DNA from: Enterobacter cloacae
Lineage (GTDB): Bacteria; Pseudomonadota; Gammaproteobacteria; Enterobacterales; Enterobacteriaceae
DNA length: 64,000 nt
Reading direction: 5' to 3'
Assembly (NCBI RefSeq): GCF_011078175.1
Contig: NZ_JAALCJ010000005.1
Coordinates: forward strand, 348,871-412,870
Shown here: one piece after another, positions 29,115-43,465 of the stretch
Layout: each line of letters starts with the position of its first letter
How positions within the stretch are numbered: the first letter of the stretch is position 1
Position numbers and translations under genes: made by a program
Notes under the pieces: generated by a model
Told to the model about the DNA's origin: nothing
Database searches by the model: none
What the model saw: only the letters and a program-made list of their open reading frames with translations

Positions 29115-29228
29115 TGTCGCTATTAAGCAACACCTTAACGGGAACCTGTCCTGCCACATATAAATCAATAACTTAAATGTCTCTTATTGGAGACACTCAA
29201 CCTAATGGATTGTCGCAATTTTGCGACA
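29115..29228 (-). promoter_or_regulatory. Three GlrR activator sites upstream of glmY
   Basis: Two perfect TGTC-N10-GACA elements (29178-29195 and 29211-29228) and one with a single mismatch (29115-29132, ending AACA). This is the known GlrR recognition pattern, and three sites is the E. coli arrangement. They lie 117-230 bases upstream of the glmY start, so DNA looping, probably by IHF in the AT-rich stretch 29036-29110, would bring GlrR to sigma-54 polymerase. Together with glmY and its terminator this accounts for most of the 528-base glrK-purL gap. Confidence 0.88.
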
Positions 29229-29233
29229 GGAAC

Positions 29234-29267
29234 AAAAAAGCCCGGTAGCGCTCACGCTTACCGGGCT
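29234..29267 (-). terminator. purL terminator
   Basis: Stem AGCCCGGTA/TACCGGGCT with a GCGCTCACGCT loop, followed on the minus strand by a run of Ts. It lies 20 bases beyond the purL stop, directly next to the GlrR sites. Confidence 0.88.
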
Positions 29268-29286
29268 GGTGATAGTGCGTTAAAAC

Positions 29287-32200
29287 TTAACCCAGCTGTT
29301 TACGCGCATTGCGGAAAATGCGCATCCACGGGCTGTCCTCGCCCCAGTTTTCCGGGTGCCAGGAGTTGCTTACGGTACGGAACACGCGCTCCGGGTGCGG
29401 CATCATGATCGTCACCCGACCGCTTTCGCTGGTGACCGCGGTAATGCCATTTGCCGAACCGTTCGGGTTAGCCGGATAGGTTTCGGTGACCTTGCCGAAG
29501 TTATCAACAAAGCGCAGCGCCACCAGTCCTTTGCTTTCAAGCTGGGCCAGGTGCGCCGCATCACGCACTTCAACCTGACCTTCACCGTGCGAAACCGCGA
29601 TTGGCATCTGCGAACCCACCATACCCTGCAACAGCAGAGACGGGCTTTGGGTCACTTCTACCAGGCTGAAGCGCGCTTCGAAGCGGTCAGACTGGTTACG
29701 CACAAAGCGCGGCCAGGCTTCGCTGCCCGGGATCAGCTCGCGCAGGTTAGACATCATCTGGCAGCCGTTACACACGCCCAGCGCCAGCGTCTGCGGACGG
29801 TGGAAGAAGGTTTCGAACTCGTCACGCACGCGGCTGTTGAACAGAATGGACTTCGCCCAGCCTTCGCCCGCGCCCAGCACGTCACCGTAGGAGAACCCCC
29901 CGCAGGCCACCAGCGCCTGGAAATCATCCAGCCCGGTACGACCGGCCAGCAGGTCGCTCATGTGGACGTCAATGGCGTCAAAGCCCGCCCGGTGGAAGGC
30001 CGCCGCCATCTCAACGTGGGAGTTAACGCCCTGCTCGCGCAGCACGGCTACTTTCGGACGCGCGCCGGTCGCAATGTACGGCGCGGCAATGTCTTCGTTT
30101 ATGTCGAAGCTGAGCTTCACGTTCAGGCCAGGATCGTTGTCGTTCGCCTTCGCATTGTGCTCCTGATCGGCACATTCCGGGTTATCACGCAGGCGCTGCA
30201 TCTGCCAGGTCGTTTCCGCCCACCACATACGCAGCGTGGTGCGGCTTTCGCTGAAGACGGCATGACCGTCGGCTTCAATGACGAAGCGGTCGCCCTGTAC
30301 GGCTTTACCCAGATAATGTACGCAGTCTGCCAGGCCGTGCTGTGCCAGCAGCGCTTCGACCGCGTCGCGATCCGCCGCACGTACCTGAATTACCGCGCCC
30401 AACTCTTCGTTGAACAGCGCTGCGAGGCGGTCTTCACCTAAAGAGGCGATATTCGCTTCCACGCCACAGTGGCCGGTGAAGGCCATCTCTGCCAGGGTCA
30501 CCAGCAGGCCGCCGTCGGAACGGTCGTGGTAGGCCAGCAGCTTGCGCTGTGCCACCAGCGCCTGAATCGCCTCGTAGAAGCCTTTTAACTGGGCTACGTC
30601 ACGTACATCGGCCGGTGTATCACCCAGTTGACGGTAGACCTGCGCCAGCGCCGTAGCACCTAGCGCGTTGTGACCTTTACCCAGATCAATCAGCAGCAGG
30701 GCGTTGTCTTCGGTGGAAAGCTGCGGCGTAACGGTGTGACGCACGTCTTCCACGCGCGCAAAGGCGGAGATGATCAGCGACAGTGGAGAGGTTATCTCGC
30801 GCTGCTCGTTGCCTTCCTGCCAGCGGGTTTTCATCGACATGGAGTCTTTGCCCACCGGAATGGTCAGGCCAAGCGCAGGACACAGCTCTTCGCCCACCGC
30901 TTTCACGGCTTCATACAGTCCAGCATCTTCGCCCGGGTGACCGGCTGCGGCCATCCAGTTCGCGGAGAGCTTAATACGTTTGATATCGCCAATCTGCGTC
31001 GCGGCAATGTTGGTCAGCGCTTCACCCACAGCCAGACGGGCGGACGCGGCGAAGTCCAGCAACGCCACCGGCGTGCGTTCGCCCAGCGCCATCGCTTCAC
31101 CGTAGTAGCTGTCGAGGCTGGCGGTGGTCACGGCGCAGTTAGCGACCGGGATCTGCCACGGGCCGACCATCTGATCGCGTGAGACCATACCGGTCACGGT
31201 ACGGTCGCCGATAGTGACCAGGAAGGTTTTCTCTGCCACAGCAGGCAGGTGCAGGACACGGTTTACCGCTTCTGCCACGGTGATGCCCTGACGATCCAGC
31301 GCTTTGCCCGCCGCTTTACGCGTCTGCACGTCGCGGGTCATCTTCGGCGTTTTACCGAGCAGCACGTCCAGCGGCAGATCGATCGGCTGGTTGTCGAAAT
31401 GGGTGTCGCTCAGGGTCAGATGCTTCTCTTCGGTCGCTTCACCGATAACGGCATACGGCGCGCGCTCGCGGCGGCACAGCTCGTTAAACAGCGGCAGCTG
31501 GTCAGCCGCAACGGCCAGCACGTAGCGCTCCTGGGATTCGTTACACCAGATTTCCAGCGGGCTCATGCCTGGCTCATCGCTCAGGATATCGCGCAGGTTG
31601 AAGCGCCCGCCGCGGCCGCCGTCGCTCACCAGCTCAGGCATAGCGTTGGACAGGCCGCCCGCGCCCACGTCGTGGATAAACAGAATCGGGTTGGCATCGC
31701 CCAGCTGCCAGCAGCGGTCGATCACTTCCTGACAACGACGCTCCATCTCCGGGTTGTCGCGCTGCACGGACGCGAAATCAAGATCCGCGTCAGACTGGCC
31801 GGAGGCCATAGAAGAGGCCGCGCCGCCGCCCAGACCGATGTTCATGGCCGGGCCACCGAGCACGATCAGCTTCGCGCCGACGACGATCTCGCCTTTCTGC
31901 ACGTGATCGGCGCGAATGTTGCCGATCCCGCCTGCCAGCATGATCGGTTTGTGGTAGCCGCGTAGCTCTTCGCCGTTGTGGCTTTCCACTTTCTCTTCGT
32001 AGGTACGGAAGTAACCGTTCAGCGCCGGACGACCAAATTCATTGTTGAATGCCGCGCCGCCCAGGGGGCCTTCGGTCATGATATCCAGCGCGGTCACAAT
32101 GCGCTCTGGCTTGCCGAAATCTTCTTCCCACGGCTGTTCAAAGCCCGGAATTCGCAGGTTGGAAACGGAAAAACCGACCAGACCCGCTTTGGGTTTCGCG

Positions 32201-33174
32201 CCACGACCGGTCGCCCCTTCGTCACGGATTTCTCCGCCGGAACCGGTGGCCGCACCCGGCCACGGAGAAATGGCCGTCGGGTGGTTGTGGGTTTCCACTT
32301 TCATCAGGATATGCGCAGGCTCCTGGTGGAAGTCATAGCGCCCTGCTTCGCGATCGGCGAAGAAGCGGCCCACCTCGGAACCTTCCATTACCGCGGCGTT
32401 GTCTTTATAGGCCGACAGCACATGGTCCGGGGTTTGCTCCATGGTGTTTTTGATCATTTTGAACAGCGACTTCGGCTGCTGTTCGCCGTCGATAATCCAG
32501 TCGGCGTTGAAAATTTTATGGCGGCAGTGCTCGGAGTTGGCCTGCGCGAACATATACAGTTCGATGTCGTTCGGGTTGCGATTCAGCTTAACGAATGCAT
32601 CCTGAAGGTAATCGATTTCATCTTCTGCAAGTGCCAGACCAAGACGCAGGTTAGCGTCGATCAGCGCCTGACGCCCCTGCCCCAGCAGATCCACGCTCTG
32701 CACAGGCGCAGGCTGATGGTGGGAGAACAGTTTCTGCGCATCATCCAGAGAGTCGAACACACTCTCCATCATGCGGTCATGCAGCTCCGCCGCTACGGCC
32801 TGCCACTGCGCTTCGCTCAGGGTTGATGCTTCCACATAGTACGCCACGCCGCGCTCCAGACGGTTAATCTGGCTCAGGCCGCAGTTGTGGGCGATATCCG
32901 TTGCTTTGGAAGACCAGGGGGAGATGGTGCCAGGACGTGGCGTGGCGAGGATCAGTTTGCCGGTCGGCGTATGGCTGCTCAGGCTTGGACCATATTTCAG
33001 CAGGCGTTCCAGCTGCACGCGCTCCTCTGCATTCAGGGGGGCATTCAGGTCAGCAAAATGGACATACTCAGCGTAAATATTGCTTACCGGAAGGTCGGCC
33101 GCCTGAAAACGTGCCAGCAGTTTGTTAATACGGAAGGCAGACAGTGCAGGCGAACCACGCAGAATTTCCATCAT
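29287..33174 (-). CDS. purL: Phosphoribosylformylglycinamidine synthase
   Basis: Fourth step of purine synthesis: converts FGAR, glutamine and ATP to FGAM. The single-chain large form has 1295 residues, as in E. coli. It comprises an N-terminal PurS-like domain, two AIRS-like ATP-binding halves ([19 protein letters not shown]) and a C-terminal glutaminase domain with nucleophile Cys in [25 protein letters not shown] is the start. A PurR box lies about 90 bases upstream. Divergent from mltF. Confidence 0.98.
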   Translation of the reverse strand: MMEILRGSPALSAFRINKLLARFQAADLPVSNIYAEYVHFADLNAPLNAEERVQLERLLKYGPSLSSHTPTGKLILATPRPGTISPWSSKATDIAHNCGLSQINRLERGVAYYVEASTLSEAQWQAVAAELHDRMMESVFDSLDDAQKLFSHHQPAPVQSVDLLGQGRQALIDANLRLGLALAEDEIDYLQDAFVKLNRNPNDIELYMFAQANSEHCRHKIFNADWIIDGEQQPKSLFKMIKNTMEQTPDHVLSAYKDNAAVMEGSEVGRFFADREAGRYDFHQEPAHILMKVETHNHPTAISPWPGAATGSGGEIRDEGATGRGAKPKAGLVGFSVSNLRIPGFEQPWEEDFGKPERIVTALDIMTEGPLGGAAFNNEFGRPALNGYFRTYEEKVESHNGEELRGYHKPIMLAGGIGNIRADHVQKGEIVVGAKLIVLGGPAMNIGLGGGAASSMASGQSDADLDFASVQRDNPEMERRCQEVIDRCWQLGDANPILFIHDVGAGGLSNAMPELVSDGGRGGRFNLRDILSDEPGMSPLEIWCNESQERYVLAVAADQLPLFNELCRRERAPYAVIGEATEEKHLTLSDTHFDNQPIDLPLDVLLGKTPKMTRDVQTRKAAGKALDRQGITVAEAVNRVLHLPAVAEKTFLVTIGDRTVTGMVSRDQMVGPWQIPVANCAVTTASLDSYYGEAMALGERTPVALLDFAASARLAVGEALTNIAATQIGDIKRIKLSANWMAAAGHPGEDAGLYEAVKAVGEELCPALGLTIPVGKDSMSMKTRWQEGNEQREITSPLSLIISAFARVEDVRHTVTPQLSTEDNALLLIDLGKGHNALGATALAQVYRQLGDTPADVRDVAQLKGFYEAIQALVAQRKLLAYHDRSDGGLLVTLAEMAFTGHCGVEANIASLGEDRLAALFNEELGAVIQVRAADRDAVEALLAQHGLADCVHYLGKAVQGDRFVIEADGHAVFSESRTTLRMWWAETTWQMQRLRDNPECADQEHNAKANDNDPGLNVKLSFDINEDIAAPYIATGARPKVAVLREQGVNSHVEMAAAFHRAGFDAIDVHMSDLLAGRTGLDDFQALVACGGFSYGDVLGAGEGWAKSILFNSRVRDEFETFFHRPQTLALGVCNGCQMMSNLRELIPGSEAWPRFVRNQSDRFEARFSLVEVTQSPSLLLQGMVGSQMPIAVSHGEGQVEVRDAAHLAQLESKGLVALRFVDNFGKVTETYPANPNGSANGITAVTSESGRVTIMMPHPERVFRTVSNSWHPENWGEDSPWMRIFRNARKQLG

Positions 33175-33260
33175 AAGTCTCTCGTCTTCGAAGCGCCGGG
33201 GCGCTTACAGTGTGCGCAAGGGGGGAAAACGGGCGTCATTATAGTGAATCCTGAGCGCCG

Positions 33261-33276
33261 ACGAAACCGTTTGCGT
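33261..33276. promoter_or_regulatory. PurR operator upstream of purL
   Basis: ACGAAACCGTTTGCGT (reverse complement ACGCAAACGGTTTCGT) is a near-perfect PurR box, 87-102 bases before the purL start. It is in the divergent purL-mltF region. Purine repression of purL is known in E. coli. Confidence 0.87.
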
Positions 33277-33441
33277 CGAAATAAAATCAACCTTTCGCTT
33301 TAGCAATAGATGTGACCTGTCTCTCTAATTGGTTGCCAACTGGCGCTACTTTGCGCAAAATGCCGCTCAATCAATGGCAAACTCTATTCTTACCATGACT
33401 ACAGCACACTGAGGCAACCGGCGTCGCAGAGAATTAACTAA

Positions 33442-35443
<2,002 letters not shown>

Positions 35444-36079
35444 CTATTCGAGTTGCTGAAGTTCACCCAGAGGCGTGACGCGCCAGCGGTGCTGGCAAAA
35501 ATAGAGCAGCGGGTTGTCCTGCTTGCTGTCGCTGTAGCCGCTGTACAGACGCAGCGGCGTACCAATGCGCTTCTCCAGCTGCACCACTTTTTCATGTCCG
35601 AGGCAGCGCAGAGTCAGCACCCAGCCCCCGTAGCCGCGCGCGATTTGTGTCGCGATAAGATTTACGCGCGGCAGCCAGGGCGTATCAAAATAGACTTGCT
35701 CCACCAGCGTCTGCGGGGAGCCGGTAATCAGCCAGATATCGGCATCGTTGGCGTCGAGGTAGCTGGTCAGGCGCGCCTGTACCACGGGAAACGCGGCGAC
35801 GTGCCCGCGAAACCAGTGCGCAAAATCCTGTTCGAGCTGCTTAAGGCGCGCTTCGCTATGACCAAACGTGCATCCCCAGAGCAGCAGGCTCATCGGCCAA
35901 CGCGCTGCACGGCCTTTTACCAGCAGCGCGATGCCAATAACGGGTAACAGGGGTAATACCAGCAACGCGTTAAGGGGCTGGCGCCGCAGCAGGTAGCGCA
36001 TAAAGGTGCCGAACATATCCTGCTGATGCAGCGTTCCATCCAGATCAAAAAAGACAACGCGACGCTCGTTATTGGCCAA
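35444..36079 (-). CDS. pgpC: Phosphatidylglycerophosphatase C
   Basis: HAD-superfamily membrane phosphatase that removes phosphate from phosphatidylglycerol phosphate, one of three such enzymes in E. coli. HAD motif I, FFDLDGTLHQQDMFG, is at residues 9-23, and a hydrophobic stretch, ALLVLPLLPVIGIALLVKG, follows. Length is 211 residues. The start lies only three bases after the murP-like stop, so here it is probably cotranscribed with the mur genes. Confidence 0.94.
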   Translation of the reverse strand: MANNERRVVFFDLDGTLHQQDMFGTFMRYLLRRQPLNALLVLPLLPVIGIALLVKGRAARWPMSLLLWGCTFGHSEARLKQLEQDFAHWFRGHVAAFPVVQARLTSYLDANDADIWLITGSPQTLVEQVYFDTPWLPRVNLIATQIARGYGGWVLTLRCLGHEKVVQLEKRIGTPLRLYSGYSDSKQDNPLLYFCQHRWRVTPLGELQQLE

Positions 36080-36082
36080 ACC

Positions 36083-37447
36083 TTACTCCTCTGGGTCGTT
36101 GAATCCTAACAGCCAGGTAAACAGGAACCCGGCGATCACCGCTACCAGATAGCCTAACAGATAGAGCATCACTTTTCCGGTCACGATGGTTAATGCCAGC
36201 GGTAAACCGGATATTCCAAAGGTAATGACGGTCGACACTTTCCAGTAGCTGATTAACGCCCCGCCCACCGCACCACCGAGACAGGCGGCCAGGAACGGTT
36301 TACCCAGCGGCAACGTAACGCCGAAAATCAGCGGTTCGCCGATACCGAGTAACCCAACCGGCAGTGCCCCTTTAATGACCTTTTTCAGACGCGCGTTACG
36401 GGTTTTCATCAGTACCGCGATGGCCGCACCAACCTGTCCAACACCGGCCATCGACAGGATCGGCAGCAGGGCGTTATAGCCGTGCGCCTGCACCAGTTCG
36501 ACGTGGATCGGCACCAGTCCCTGATGCAGACCGGTCAGCACTAACGGCAGGAAGGTCCCGGACAGCACAGCGCCCACCAGAAGACCGCCGCGATCGATCG
36601 CCAGAGAGGCGCCGTGGGCAATGGCTTCAGAGATCGCGCCGCCTAACGGTTGCAGCGCCACAATCGCCACGCTCCCGGTAATCAATGTGGTCAGCAGCGG
36701 GTTGAGGATCAGTTCAATCGAGCCGGGCAGCACCGCGCGCAGCTTTTTCTCGATCCAGCACATCAGAATGACCACCAGCAGCACGGCAATCACCCCGCCG
36801 CGGCCAGGCTGAAGCGCCTCGCCAAACAGCGTAATTTGCGCCAGCTGCGGGCTGGAGAGGATACCGGCCATTACGCCGCCCATCGCCAGCGAGCCGCCGA
36901 ACACTTTGGCCGTGTTCACCCCCACCAGAATGTTCATGATGGCAAACACCGCGCTGCCGAAAATCGCCAGAATCCCCAGCAGGTTCGGATACTGGGTGGC
37001 GAAATTCCCGACAATATCCGGACGCTTGAGGATATTGATAATGCCGGTGATCAATCCCGACGCGATAAACGCCGGGATAAGCGGAATAAAGACGTTTGCC
37101 AGCTGCCGCAGCGCATCGCTCATGGGTGCTTTATATTTTGCTTTCGCCTGCGCTTTGGTGCGTTCGGCGTCGTCAAAAGCGGGAGCCGTTCCACCGTCTG
37201 TCATCAGGGCACGCATGGCATCAACCACCTGCGCCGCTTTGCCCGGACCAACAATCAGCTGATGCTGTTGCCCCTGTTTAACATACCCGCTCACGCCGGA
37301 AAGCTGCTTCAGGCGCGTTAAATCAAGCTTTTCGTCGTTGTGCACCTCGACGCGTACACGCGTCATACAGTTTTCCAGACGCTGAATATTTTTTTCCCCA
37401 CCGATCCCGAGCAGGATGTCGCTGGCGAGCGCTGCTGTTTTGTCCAT
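36083..37447 (-). CDS. murP: PTS EIIBC component, MurP-like (probable N-acetylmuramic acid)
   Basis: PTS permease with domains in the order EIIB then EIIC. The phospho-cysteine Cys27 lies in LENCMTRVRVEV, and hydrophobic EIIC segments run from about residue 110 to the end (454 residues). No EIIA is present, so it would depend on Crr, as E. coli MurP does. It follows murQ after nine bases, which points to MurNAc uptake and phosphorylation. It is not a close match to K-12 MurP (474 residues), so a related amino-sugar substrate is possible. Confidence 0.82.
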   Translation of the reverse strand: MDKTAALASDILLGIGGEKNIQRLENCMTRVRVEVHNDEKLDLTRLKQLSGVSGYVKQGQQHQLIVGPGKAAQVVDAMRALMTDGGTAPAFDDAERTKAQAKAKYKAPMSDALRQLANVFIPLIPAFIASGLITGIINILKRPDIVGNFATQYPNLLGILAIFGSAVFAIMNILVGVNTAKVFGGSLAMGGVMAGILSSPQLAQITLFGEALQPGRGGVIAVLLVVILMCWIEKKLRAVLPGSIELILNPLLTTLITGSVAIVALQPLGGAISEAIAHGASLAIDRGGLLVGAVLSGTFLPLVLTGLHQGLVPIHVELVQAHGYNALLPILSMAGVGQVGAAIAVLMKTRNARLKKVIKGALPVGLLGIGEPLIFGVTLPLGKPFLAACLGGAVGGALISYWKVSTVITFGISGLPLALTIVTGKVMLYLLGYLVAVIAGFLFTWLLGFNDPEE

Positions 37448-37456
37448 ACACGCCTC

Positions 37457-38353
37457 TTATTCGTGTTCCAATGCCGCCCGTAAAAACCCGTGATGGGCTT
37501 CGAGCCTGGCTCTGGCCGCGGCTGCATCCAGCCCGGTTAATATCATCAGAATGGCCGGTTTAACATCGTGAGCGGTCTGCTGAAGTACTTTTTCAGCGTC
37601 TTCACGACCGGCCCCCGTCGCTTCCATCACCATGCGACATGCCCTGTCCACCAGCTTGATGTTGGTGGCCTGCATATCCACCATCAGGTTTTGATAAACC
37701 TTGCCAAATTTCACCATCGCGCCGGTGGAGATCATATTGAGCACCAGCTTCTGTGCGGTACCCGATTTCAACCGTGTCGAACCGGTCAACGCTTCAGGCC
37801 CGACAACCGGGGAGATGGCAATGGCGGCCACCTGCGCAATCGGCGAGCCCGGATTACAGGAGATGGCCACCGTGGTACACCCCGTCTGTCTGGCGTATTC
37901 CAGTCCACCAATGACATACGGCGTACGGCCAGAAGCCGCTAACCCGACGACCAGATCCTGCGCGGTCAGGTTCAGCGCCTTAAGATCATCTTCCCCAAGC
38001 TGTTTATTGTCTTCTGCCCCTTCTACCGCTTTCAGCAGCGCGCCGGGGCCACCGGCAATCAGACCAACGACCAGACCGTGCGGAACGCCAAATGTCGGCG
38101 GACACTCTGAGGCATCCAGTACACCGAGGCGTCCACTGGTACCCGCCCCCATATAAATAATACGTCCTCCTGCTTTCAGGGCGTCGGCCGCGGCGTCTAC
38201 GGCTTTCGCCACCTCAGGCAATGTCTCTTTGACTGCCAGCGCGACGAGGGTATCCTGTTGATTAAAGCGGTTTACCAGCTCCAGCGTGGATAGTGCATCA
38301 AGATCCATGGTTTGCGGGTTACGCGTTTCTGACACAAGAGAGCCTAGATTCAT
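37457..38353 (-). CDS. murQ: N-acetylmuramic acid 6-phosphate etherase
   Basis: SIS-domain enzyme that cleaves the lactyl ether of MurNAc 6-phosphate to give GlcNAc 6-phosphate and lactate during cell-wall recycling. The signature [19 protein letters not shown] is present with its catalytic Glu. The ATG at 38353 has an AGAGGTG site before it and gives 298 residues, equal to E. coli MurQ. A GTG three codons upstream is an alternative. First gene of murQ-murP-pgpC, divergent from yfhH. Confidence 0.92.
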   Translation of the reverse strand: MNLGSLVSETRNPQTMDLDALSTLELVNRFNQQDTLVALAVKETLPEVAKAVDAAADALKAGGRIIYMGAGTSGRLGVLDASECPPTFGVPHGLVVGLIAGGPGALLKAVEGAEDNKQLGEDDLKALNLTAQDLVVGLAASGRTPYVIGGLEYARQTGCTTVAISCNPGSPIAQVAAIAISPVVGPEALTGSTRLKSGTAQKLVLNMISTGAMVKFGKVYQNLMVDMQATNIKLVDRACRMVMEATGAGREDAEKVLQQTAHDVKPAILMILTGLDAAAARARLEAHHGFLRAALEHE

Positions 38354-38366
38354 GTTATTCACCTCT

Positions 38367-38415
38367 GGAATTTTTAATTCATAATAAACGCACTATAATG
38401 GAATATAAAATTCAT
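38367..38415. promoter_or_regulatory. Twin operator-like repeats between murQ and yfhH
   Basis: GGAATTTTTAATTCAT (38367-38382) and GGAATATAAAATTCAT (38400-38415) agree at 13 of 16 positions and repeat directly with a 33-base period, about three helical turns. Each has an internal GAATT...AATTC dyad. A TATAAT -10 for yfhH lies between them at 38394-38399. A minus-strand TATTAT (38381-38386) could serve murQ. This fits a repressor covering both divergent promoters; YfhH is the obvious candidate by inference. Confidence 0.62.
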
Positions 38416-38471
38416 TCAGGCGAGCAAAATTCGTATTTGCGCGGGTAATCACATTTTCGCCAGGAGACCGT

Positions 38472-39320
38472 ATGAACTGTTTAATTCGTATTCGCCAGCG
38501 CTACGCAGGGTTTGCCCAGAGTGACAAAAAGCTGGCGGATTTTTTACTTTCCCAGCCCGATCGCGCGCGACACCTCAGCTCTCAGCAGCTGGCAGGCGAA
38601 GCCGGGGTGAGTCAGTCGAGCGTGGTGAAATTTGCCCAGAAGATAGGTTATAAGGGCTTTCCGGCGCTAAAACTGGCAATCAGCGAAGCCCTGGTGAGCA
38701 ACCCAAATCCGCAGTCAATGCCGGTGCATAACCAGATCCGTGGCGACGATCCGATGCGTCTGGTCGGCGAGAAGCTGATCAAGGAGAACGTGGCGGCGAT
38801 GCATGCCACGCTGGATGTGAACACCGAAGAGAAGCTGCTGGAAAGCGTAGCCATGCTTCGCGACGCGCGGCGTATTGTGTTGACCGGGATCGGCGCCTCC
38901 GGGCTGGTTGCGCGTAATTTTGGCTGGAAGCTGACAAAAATTGGCTATAACGCCATTGTTGAACAGGATATGCACGCGCTGCTGGCGACCGTGCAGGCCA
39001 TGGATCCTGACGATTTACTGCTGGCTATCTCCTATTCCGGCGAGCGCCGCGAAATTAACATGGCTACCGACGAAGCTCTGCGCGCAGGGGGAAAAATTCT
39101 GGCGATCACCGGTTTTAGCCCGAATGCACTCCAGCAGCGAGCAACCCGCTGTCTGTATACTATTGCCGAGGAGCAGGCCACGCGCAGCGCGGCTATTTCG
39201 TCGACGAGTGCGCAGATGATGCTGACGGACCTGCTATTTATGGCGTTGGTTCAACAGGATCTGGAGCATGCGCCAGAGCGCATTCGTCACAGCGAAGAGC
39301 TGGTAAAAAGACTGGTTTGA
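38472..39320 (+). CDS. yfhH: RpiR/MurR-family regulator YfhH
   Basis: 282-residue regulator with an N-terminal RpiR helix-turn-helix (QQLAGEAGVSQSSVVKFAQK) and a C-terminal SIS domain (ISYSGERREINMATDE). It is clearly the orthologue of E. coli YfhH, whose target is not known to me. Here it is divergent from murQ-murP, a gene pair that RpiR-type MurR controls elsewhere in E. coli. It may therefore respond to MurNAc 6-phosphate; this is inference. Confidence 0.9.
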   Translation: MNCLIRIRQRYAGFAQSDKKLADFLLSQPDRARHLSSQQLAGEAGVSQSSVVKFAQKIGYKGFPALKLAISEALVSNPNPQSMPVHNQIRGDDPMRLVGEKLIKENVAAMHATLDVNTEEKLLESVAMLRDARRIVLTGIGASGLVARNFGWKLTKIGYNAIVEQDMHALLATVQAMDPDDLLLAISYSGERREINMATDEALRAGGKILAITGFSPNALQQRATRCLYTIAEEQATRSAAISSTSAQMMLTDLLFMALVQQDLEHAPERIRHSEELVKRLV

Positions 39321-39331
39321 GCAGGGAATGA

Positions 39332-40013
<682 letters not shown>

Positions 40014-40014
<1 letters not shown>

Positions 40015-40745
40015 TACTGACGCGCTTCCAGCATCAGGCGCTTCATCTCGGAAACCGCCTCTTTCAGGCCGCTCATCACTGCACGACCAATAATGGCGTG
40101 GCCGATGTTCAGCTCGTGCATTTCCGGCAGGGCTGCGATGGCTTTTACGTTGTGATAGGTCAGACCGTGCCCGGCGTTAACCTTCAGCCCCAGGCTTGCG
40201 GCGTAGGTTGCCGCTTTGGCGATTCGCTCCAGCTCTTTCGCCTGCGCTGCGTCGTTTTTGGCATCGGCATAGCAGCCGGTGTGGATTTCAATATACGGTG
40301 CGCCCACATCAGCAGCCGCTTTAATCTGGGCAAAATCAGCGTCGATAAACAGGGAAACCAGGATACCGGCCTCCGCCAGGCGTTTGCAGGCATCGCGCAT
40401 TTTATCGAGCTGCCCCGCCACGTCCAGACCGCCTTCGGTCGTCACTTCCTGACGCTTTTCCGGCACCAGGCAGCAGAAATGCGGTTTGGTCTCGCAGGCA
40501 ATGGTCAGCATCTCTTCGGTGACCGCCATCTCCAGATTCATGCGGGTATCCAGCGTCTGGCGCAGGATGCGCACGTCACGATCGGTGATGTGGCGACGAT
40601 CTTCACGCAGGTGGACGGTGATGCCGTCGGCCCCAGCCTGCTCGGCGATAAATGCCGCCTGAACCGGATCAGGGTAAGCCGTGCCGCGAGCATTACGCAG
40701 CGTGGCAATGTGGTCGATGTTGACGCCTAACAGTAATTCAGCCAT
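40014..40745 (-). CDS. pdxJ: Pyridoxine 5'-phosphate synthase
   Basis: TIM-barrel enzyme that condenses 3-amino-2-oxopropyl phosphate with deoxyxylulose 5-phosphate to form the vitamin B6 ring. The start [21 protein letters not shown] is characteristic. Length is 243 residues, standard for the family. A 75-base gap carrying a CTCTCCC-type repeat separates it from recO, unlike the close packing in E. coli. Confidence 0.98.
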
Positions 40746-40779
40746 GACAATCCTCGGTATTTATGTTCATTTACCTTCT

Positions 40780-40812
40780 CCCTCTCCCTCCGGGAGTGGG
40801 CTGGGGTGAGGG
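40780..40812. repeat. CCTCTCCC...GGGAG repeat between recO and pdxJ
   Basis: A partly paired CCCTCTCCC/GGGAGTGGG hairpin is followed by CTGGGGTGAGG, nine bases before the recO stop. It is the same dispersed family as the element after suhB (17140-17171). Confidence 0.68.
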
Positions 40813-40820
40813 GTAAAACA

Positions 40821-41528
40821 TTAGCGTTTCGGCATAAACTGCCTGAATAATTCGCGGCTCTTTAAGGGCTTGCCCCCAAGATAAGGCTTGAGCGCAATTC
40901 GGGTAAAGCGTTTTGCCGCACGCAGGGTGTCGGCGTCCGGGAACTCGCGTTCATACAGTGCTCTGAGCTGACGTCCGGTAAAGGTGCTGTTATCGACGAC
41001 AACGCTGGCAATAAAGCCCTTTTCCTCACGATAGCGATAGGTCATGGTATCTTCTACCTCGTCTCCGCTTCCCGCACAGTGCAGAAAATCGACGCCGTAA
41101 CCAAGGTGCCCGAGCAGCGCCAGTTCAAAACGACGCAGCGCAGGCTCAGGGGTGCAGGCAGCGCCAGCAAGTGACTGAATACAGTGCAGGTAATCAAAGA
41201 AAAGTTCAGAGAAGCGGGTCTCATGTTCAAGAACCCGTGAGATGAGTTCGTTAACATACAAGCCGCTGTAGAGCGTAATACCAGAAAGCGGAAGCGCCAG
41301 GGAGACAGCTTCAGCACTGCGCAGGGTTTTGACTTCCCCTCGCCCGCCAAAGCGGACCAGCAGTGGGGTGAAAGGCTGTAGGGCACCTTTGAGATTAGAA
41401 CGCCTGGAACGTGCGCCTTTGGCAACAAGGCGCACGCGACCGGACTCTTCCGTGAAGACGTCCAGCATCAGGCTGGTTTCGCTCCAGGGGCGACTATGCA
41501 GGACGAAGGCGCGCTGCCATCCATCCAT
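40821..41528 (-). CDS. recO: DNA repair protein RecO
   Basis: RecF-pathway mediator that helps load RecA onto SSB-covered DNA and anneals single strands. An OB-fold N-terminus ([20 protein letters not shown]) and helical C-terminus are present. At 235 residues it ends at MPKR, about six residues short of the E. coli tail, directly next to a repeat. Two adjacent ATGs (41528, 41531) are possible. No good ribosome site is visible, because the upstream DNA is an ERIC element. Confidence 0.95.
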   Translation of the reverse strand: MDGWQRAFVLHSRPWSETSLMLDVFTEESGRVRLVAKGARSRRSNLKGALQPFTPLLVRFGGRGEVKTLRSAEAVSLALPLSGITLYSGLYVNELISRVLEHETRFSELFFDYLHCIQSLAGAACTPEPALRRFELALLGHLGYGVDFLHCAGSGDEVEDTMTYRYREEKGFIASVVVDNSTFTGRQLRALYEREFPDADTLRAAKRFTRIALKPYLGGKPLKSRELFRQFMPKR

Positions 41529-41530
41529 CA

Positions 41531-41657
41531 TACGCGTCGTCTTTCAAGTTGCAGGCGCGTTGGCTGCGCCCGTTCACCCCAGTCACATACTGGAGTAAGC
41601 TCCCGGGGATTCGCGGCCTTGCCGCCTTCCTGCACCTCGAAAGCCATAGCGTATGAG
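41531..41657. repeat. ERIC element between era and recO
   Basis: About 127 bases, the usual ERIC length. It carries the conserved inverted core CACCCCAGTCACATACTGGA...TAAGCTCCCGGGGATTC and the outer arm GTCTTTCAAGTTGCAGG. ERIC is transcribed and can change mRNA stability or spacing. Here it fills the gap that is only a few bases long in E. coli and reaches both the recO start codon and the era stop. Confidence 0.92.
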
Positions 41658-41659
41658 AA

Positions 41660-43362
<1,703 letters not shown>

Positions 43363-43419
43363 CTATACACAACGACAGGGGATGTCGTTAGTTCAAAGAG
43401 ATTTATCGCTGAAATAATT

Positions 43420-43449
43420 CACGTAGCGGCGAATAAAAGCCGCTACGTG
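43420..43449 (-). other. Strong hairpin between lepB and rnc
   Basis: An 11-base perfect stem, CACGTAGCGGC/GCCGCTACGTG, with an eight-base loop, 16 bases after the lepB stop. On the minus strand the following bases are AATTATTT, so it could be a weak terminator for lepA-lepB or part of the structured rnc leader. Confidence 0.6.
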
Positions 43450-43465
43450 TTATTTTTGACGAATA

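Noticed and set aside
29356..30441. 361-codon open frame opposite purL
   Set aside because: Antisense shadow of the conserved glutaminase end of PurL. Several such frames occur along purL, as expected in GC-rich coding DNA.
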